Source: Trichodesmium sp. jk18x7bins.61
Lineage (GTDB): Bacteria > Cyanobacteriota > Cyanobacteriia > Cyanobacteriales > Microcoleaceae
Length of the DNA: 8,768 nt
Direction of reading: 5' to 3'
Assembly (NCBI GenBank): GCA_022822685.1
Contig: JAJEAQ010000053.1
Location: forward strand, 1 to 8,768
The stretch's first letter is position 1; each line of letters begins with the position of its first letter. Shown here in pieces: positions 6,684 through 8,768 of this stretch. The notes beneath the pieces were generated by a model that did not search any database, was not told the DNA's origin, and saw nothing but the letters and a program-made list of their open reading frames with translations. Both the position numbers and the translations under genes were made by a program.

Positions 6684-6717
6684 GAGTCAGGATTTGAATA
6701 GCTCCTGACTCCTGACT
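6684..6717. repeat. GAGTCAGGA / TCCTGACTC hairpin with heptad repeat
   Basis: GAGTCAGGA (6684-6692) and TCCTGACTC (6703-6711) are perfect complements around a 10-nt loop, and a second TCCTGACT (6710-6717) follows in tandem. This is the common cyanobacterial heptad repeat GAGTCAG/GAGTTAG type found in intergenic DNA. No T-run follows, so a terminator role is unlikely. Confidence 0.6.
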
Positions 6718-6867
6718 AATGATGCCTTTGCCCAGTGGTAATTCTATTTCTATTTAGGATTTTGAGGCCAATAATTTTCAGTTATCAAGAATTATTTAAT
6801 TTTTTCTTTACCAGAAATAGAAGTTAAAACCTCCCGTGTTTTAACCGAGAAATAAAAACAGTTGCCG

Positions 6868-6888
6868 AGTCGGCTTTGATCCCCGACT
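6868..6888 (+). repeat. Small GC stem-loop in a structured non-coding stretch
   Basis: AGTCGG (6868-6873) pairs with CCGACT (6883-6888) around a 9-nt loop. It is followed at 6899-6913 by GAGGCTTTTAGCTTC, which can form a second weak hairpin. The stretch 6830-6930 is vaguely like the structured 3' portions of IS200/IS605 tnpB elements, but no tnpB coding sequence is attached, so the link is weak. Confidence 0.3.
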
Positions 6889-7228
6889 TGAAGATGCGAG
6901 GCTTTTAGCTTCCCGAATGTTTTAAGTAAATAATGGGTATATTATTATATTTTGATGCAGACTGTAATGGAACTGCGAATATGATCCGAAAAGTAAGCAG
7001 AAGGTTTGGGTAAAAACTAAACTAACTATGTAGAGGTGTATTGACTCGTCCCCATAGTTTTAATCTGTCGTCAGGGGGCGAAGAAATAGAAGCAAGGTGG
7101 ATTGAAGCCCTTGCCCAGTATCGGTTTATAATCTCCATGACTTTACCCAGGGGAGTATTTAAACAAATAGGTTAAGCTTTCATCTATAGTGTTTGTGGTG
7201 TCTAAATAAATATAAAAACCTCATACTT

Positions 7229-8317
7229 ATGCAATTTGGTCTGAATCTTTCTCGAATAACTCGTATTACTGCCAAAATCTCTGCAGTATCCTTGACAATG
7301 GGTTTAGCGGCCTGTGGTGGCGGTGGTGACACTGGCACAGGTGGAGGTGGTCAAGTCAACCTTGTAGGAACTGGAGCTTCTTTTCCAGCGCTCATCTATC
7401 AACGCTGGTTTCAAGACATTAGTAGTACCGACCTTAACATACAGGTAGATTATCAGTCAGTAGGTAGTGGGGCTGGTGTGGAAAGATTTACTCAAGAATT
7501 AGTAGATTTTGGGGCCAGTGATGTGGCCATGACAGATGATGAAATTGCCAAAGTAAGTCGGGGAGTTATCCTACTACCAATGACTGCAGGTAGCGTTGTA
7601 TTAGCTTACAACTTGTCAGATGTTTCTGGTCTCAAACTTTCCAGGGAAGTTTATGTAGATATACTGTTGGGTAAAATTACTAACTGGAATGATCCAAAGA
7701 TAACTGCTATTAATCCTGGTATAACTCTTCCAGACCAAACTATAACAGTTGTATATCGTTCTGATGGTAGTGGTACAACAGGAGTTTTCACTAAGCATCT
7801 GAGTGCTATTAGCCCAGAGTGGAAAGAGAAAGTAGGCGAAGGTAAAACTGTTCAATGGCCAGTAGGAGTTGGTGGTGCAAAGAATGATGGTGTAACAGCT
7901 CAAATTCGTCAAACAGAGGGTGCAATAGGCTACGTTGAATATGGTTACGCTAAGACTGCTAATCTCAGCATGGCTTCCCTCGAGAATAAATCGGGTCAAT
8001 ATATAGAGCCTACTTCAGAATCGGCAACAGCAACTTTAGGCGCAGTGACATTACCTGAAAATCTACGAGCTTTTGTTACTGATCCAGAAGGTGAGACTTC
8101 TTATCCAATTGTGACTTACACTTGGATGCTTGCTTATGGTCAATACCCTGATGCAGCTAAAGCTCAGGGTATAGAGAAAATGATTGAATATGGCTTAAAT
8201 GAAGGTCAACAAGTTAGCCCAGAATTGGGCTATATTCCTCTACCTGACAATGTACGTCAAAGAGTTTTACAAGCTGCTGATGAAATTAGCCCAGATTACA
8301 GTATGACACTCAAGTAA
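7229..8317 (+). CDS. pstS: Phosphate ABC transporter substrate-binding lipoprotein PstS
   Basis: High-affinity phosphate receptor feeding the PstCAB importer. Start: the open frame begins at TTG 7193, but ATG 7229 gives a proper lipoprotein signal, with a basic N-terminus, a hydrophobic stretch and lipobox GLAAC with C29. A flexible Gly-rich linker (GGGGDTGTGGGG) follows, so the mature protein is probably membrane-anchored after processing by signal peptidase II. Family blocks (362-residue numbering): GTGASFP (47-53), YQSVGSGAGV (75-84), DFGASDVAMTDDE (93-105, with the phosphate-contacting Asp equivalent to E. coli D56), YRSDGSGTTG (176-185, with the Arg/Ser/Gly/Thr phosphate site), GAIGYVEYGYA (231-241). 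Length is normal and the gene looks intact. No Pho box or clear Shine-Dalgarno lies directly upstream, and pstC is not seen within the 450 bp downstream. Confidence 0.95.
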   Translation: MQFGLNLSRITRITAKISAVSLTMGLAACGGGGDTGTGGGGQVNLVGTGASFPALIYQRWFQDISSTDLNIQVDYQSVGSGAGVERFTQELVDFGASDVAMTDDEIAKVSRGVILLPMTAGSVVLAYNLSDVSGLKLSREVYVDILLGKITNWNDPKITAINPGITLPDQTITVVYRSDGSGTTGVFTKHLSAISPEWKEKVGEGKTVQWPVGVGGAKNDGVTAQIRQTEGAIGYVEYGYAKTANLSMASLENKSGQYIEPTSESATATLGAVTLPENLRAFVTDPEGETSYPIVTYTWMLAYGQYPDAAKAQGIEKMIEYGLNEGQQVSPELGYIPLPDNVRQRVLQAADEISPDYSMTLK

Positions 8318-8477
8318 CATCAAAACAATTTTAATTTTAACTTGCCTGGCGAGAAAATAAGCCCTCTCCCGATCGAGTCGCCTCAGGATGAGAGCCTGGG
8401 TTATGACGCTCCGATACACATTAGGTATTTAGCAGACATTATAATTGCAGTAGACGTAGAACAAGGTCGAAACAACC
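8318..8477 (+). other. Non-coding leader of a tnpB-like stub, possible IS200/IS605 left-end remnant
   Basis: This is the stretch between the pstS stop and the TnpB-like start. It contains a small hairpin GCCTCA-GGA-TGAG(A)GC (8380-8395), of the compact type used at the ends of IS200/IS605 elements, and a consensus -10 box TATAAT at 8440-8445, 33 bp before the stub ATG. Neither a tnpA gene nor a defined element end was seen. Confidence 0.3.
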
Positions 8478-8567
8478 ATGCAATTGACATACAAATACAA
8501 ACTCAAACCCCATAAATACCCTTCATGTAGGGAGATGGGGAAAAAAGTAACTATTTTTAGGAGTTAG
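8478..8567 (+). pseudogene. 5' stub of an IS200/IS605-family tnpB (OrfB) gene
   Basis: The frame opens with MQLTYKYKLKP, the characteristic N-terminus of cyanobacterial TnpB/OrfB proteins (RNA-guided nucleases of IS200/IS605 transposons; pattern MxLTYKYKLxP). After about 11-12 codons the similarity ends, and the frame runs through unrelated sequence to TAG at 8565-8567 inside a heptad repeat. No RuvC or zinc-finger part follows in the window. It is therefore a broken remnant, probably left by deletion. The match is short, so chance is possible, but the combination with an upstream TATAAT supports it. Confidence 0.55.
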
Positions 8568-8574
8568 GAGTTAG
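8557..8574. repeat. Tandem TTAGGAG heptads
   Basis: TTAGGAG occurs at 8557-8563 and 8564-8570, followed by TTAG. This is the short tandemly repeated repetitive type (STRR) widespread in cyanobacterial intergenic DNA. It directly abuts the GC-rich block. Confidence 0.7.
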
Positions 8575-8638
8575 TCGGCGCGTCGCCGCGTCGCCGCGGA
8601 GGCGCGGGAAAGAGCAGTCGGCGCTCCGGGCCTGGGCC
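8574..8638. repeat. GC-rich repeat block with internal direct and inverted repeats
   Basis: About 65 bp of very high GC in an AT-rich setting. GTCGGCGC appears at 8574-8581 and 8617-8624, and GCGTCGCC is duplicated in tandem at 8580-8587 and 8588-8595. The second copy can fold back on the following GGAGGCGC. It has the look of a dispersed GC-rich repeat module inserted between two heptad-repeat tracts. No coding capacity is visible. Confidence 0.6.
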
Positions 8639-8673
8639 GAATTACTGGTAGGGCAGAAGGGGAGAGAATTAGT

Positions 8674-8704
8674 CCCTACTCCCAATTCCCTACTCCCAAT
8701 TCCC
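8674..8704. repeat. Tandem 14-bp repeat (two 7-bp units), STRR type
   Basis: CCCTACTCCCAATT occurs at 8674-8687 and again at 8688-8701, followed by CCC. On the complement it reads as alternating GGGAATT and GGGAGTA heptads, a classical cyanobacterial short tandem repeat. Confidence 0.75.
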
Positions 8705-8768
8705 ATACTAATTAGCTCAAAATAGCCAGAAGGCAATATAACCGTGGGACCTGTTCTGGTCGCCGACA

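Larger units (their letters stand above)
6258..7228. other. Gene-free region of repeat and mobile-element debris between the two pstS copies
   Basis: Nearly 1 kb with stops in all frames and no recognisable protein. It holds a candidate inverted-repeat element (6281-6404), a GAGTCAGGA hairpin (6684-6711), a small stem-loop near 6868-6888 and a GGGGAGTATTTAAA motif near 7150-7163. Two tiny frames are present: 26 codons at 6456-6536 (MSIIAQLLKQNYDLYYKYLT then EHDINH) and 22 codons at 6552-6620 with AGGAG at 6539-6543. Neither resembles a family I know, and both may be chance. The promoter of the intact pstS should be in the last 200 bp, but no clear box was found. Confidence 0.6.

Noticed and set aside
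7060..7175. Open stretch SGGEEIEARWIEALAQYRFI and onward, as a possible transposase C-terminus
   Set aside because: No motif that I can recognise, and stops occur just upstream in the frame. A TnpB tail was considered but could not be supported.
7616..7999. 127-codon frame on the minus strand inside pstS
   Set aside because: Shadow of the well-supported pstS coding frame, with a Ser/Thr/Cys-rich composition and no domain.
1..8768. CRISPR array, tRNA, rRNA, riboswitch or a new defence system
   Set aside because: No regularly spaced repeats with unique spacers, no cloverleaf and no conserved riboswitch core were seen. All recognisable genes are known housekeeping or transport families.

Overview
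The window looks like cyanobacterial chromosome. It is AT-rich and carries eight copies of the HIP1 octamer GCGATCGC (342, 1207, 1298, 2006, 2619, 3043, 4699, 5425). It also has short tandem heptad repeats of the kind common in filamentous and colonial cyanobacteria, and a Pho box of the cyanobacterial type. The species cannot be named from this sequence.

Layout. (a) 89-1576 (+): a short RecQ-type ATP-dependent DNA helicase. (b) 1636-2815 (-): a decayed MFS drug/H+ antiporter gene of nearly full length, broken by at least three in-frame stops and one or two frameshifts. It runs convergently to recQ. (c) 2816-3293: a non-coding gap with one strong inverted repeat. (d) 5624-3294 (-): a compact cluster bioB - bioY - lspA (biotin synthase, BioY-family membrane protein, signal peptidase II), with an 18-bp perfect palindrome just upstream of bioB. 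(e) 5877-5917: four TTAACYT-type repeats at exact 11-bp spacing (Pho box), followed by pstS', a phosphate-binding protein gene cut off after about 84 residues. (f) 6258-7228: almost 1 kb without a convincing gene, containing a candidate 124-bp inverted-repeat element, a GAGTCAGGA hairpin and other debris. (g) 7229-8317 (+): an intact lipoprotein pstS. (h) 8318-8768: a short stub of an IS200/IS605 tnpB-like ORF, heptad repeats and a GC-rich repeat block, with no pstC in view.

How the genes relate. bioB and bioY suggest a biotin synthesis/uptake unit, with lspA probably co-transcribed. LspA is the peptidase that would process lipoproteins such as the intact PstS, although the two loci are not otherwise linked. 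The main story is genome erosion around pstS. The recognisable phosphate-control site and a signal peptide precede the broken copy, while the intact copy lies 1.3 kb downstream behind repeat and mobile-element debris. I saw no evidence for a new defence system, CRISPR array, RNA gene or biosynthetic cluster. The most interesting items are the displaced Pho box, the palindrome at bioB, the substituted C-terminal motif of BioY, the candidate MITE and the MFS pseudogene.
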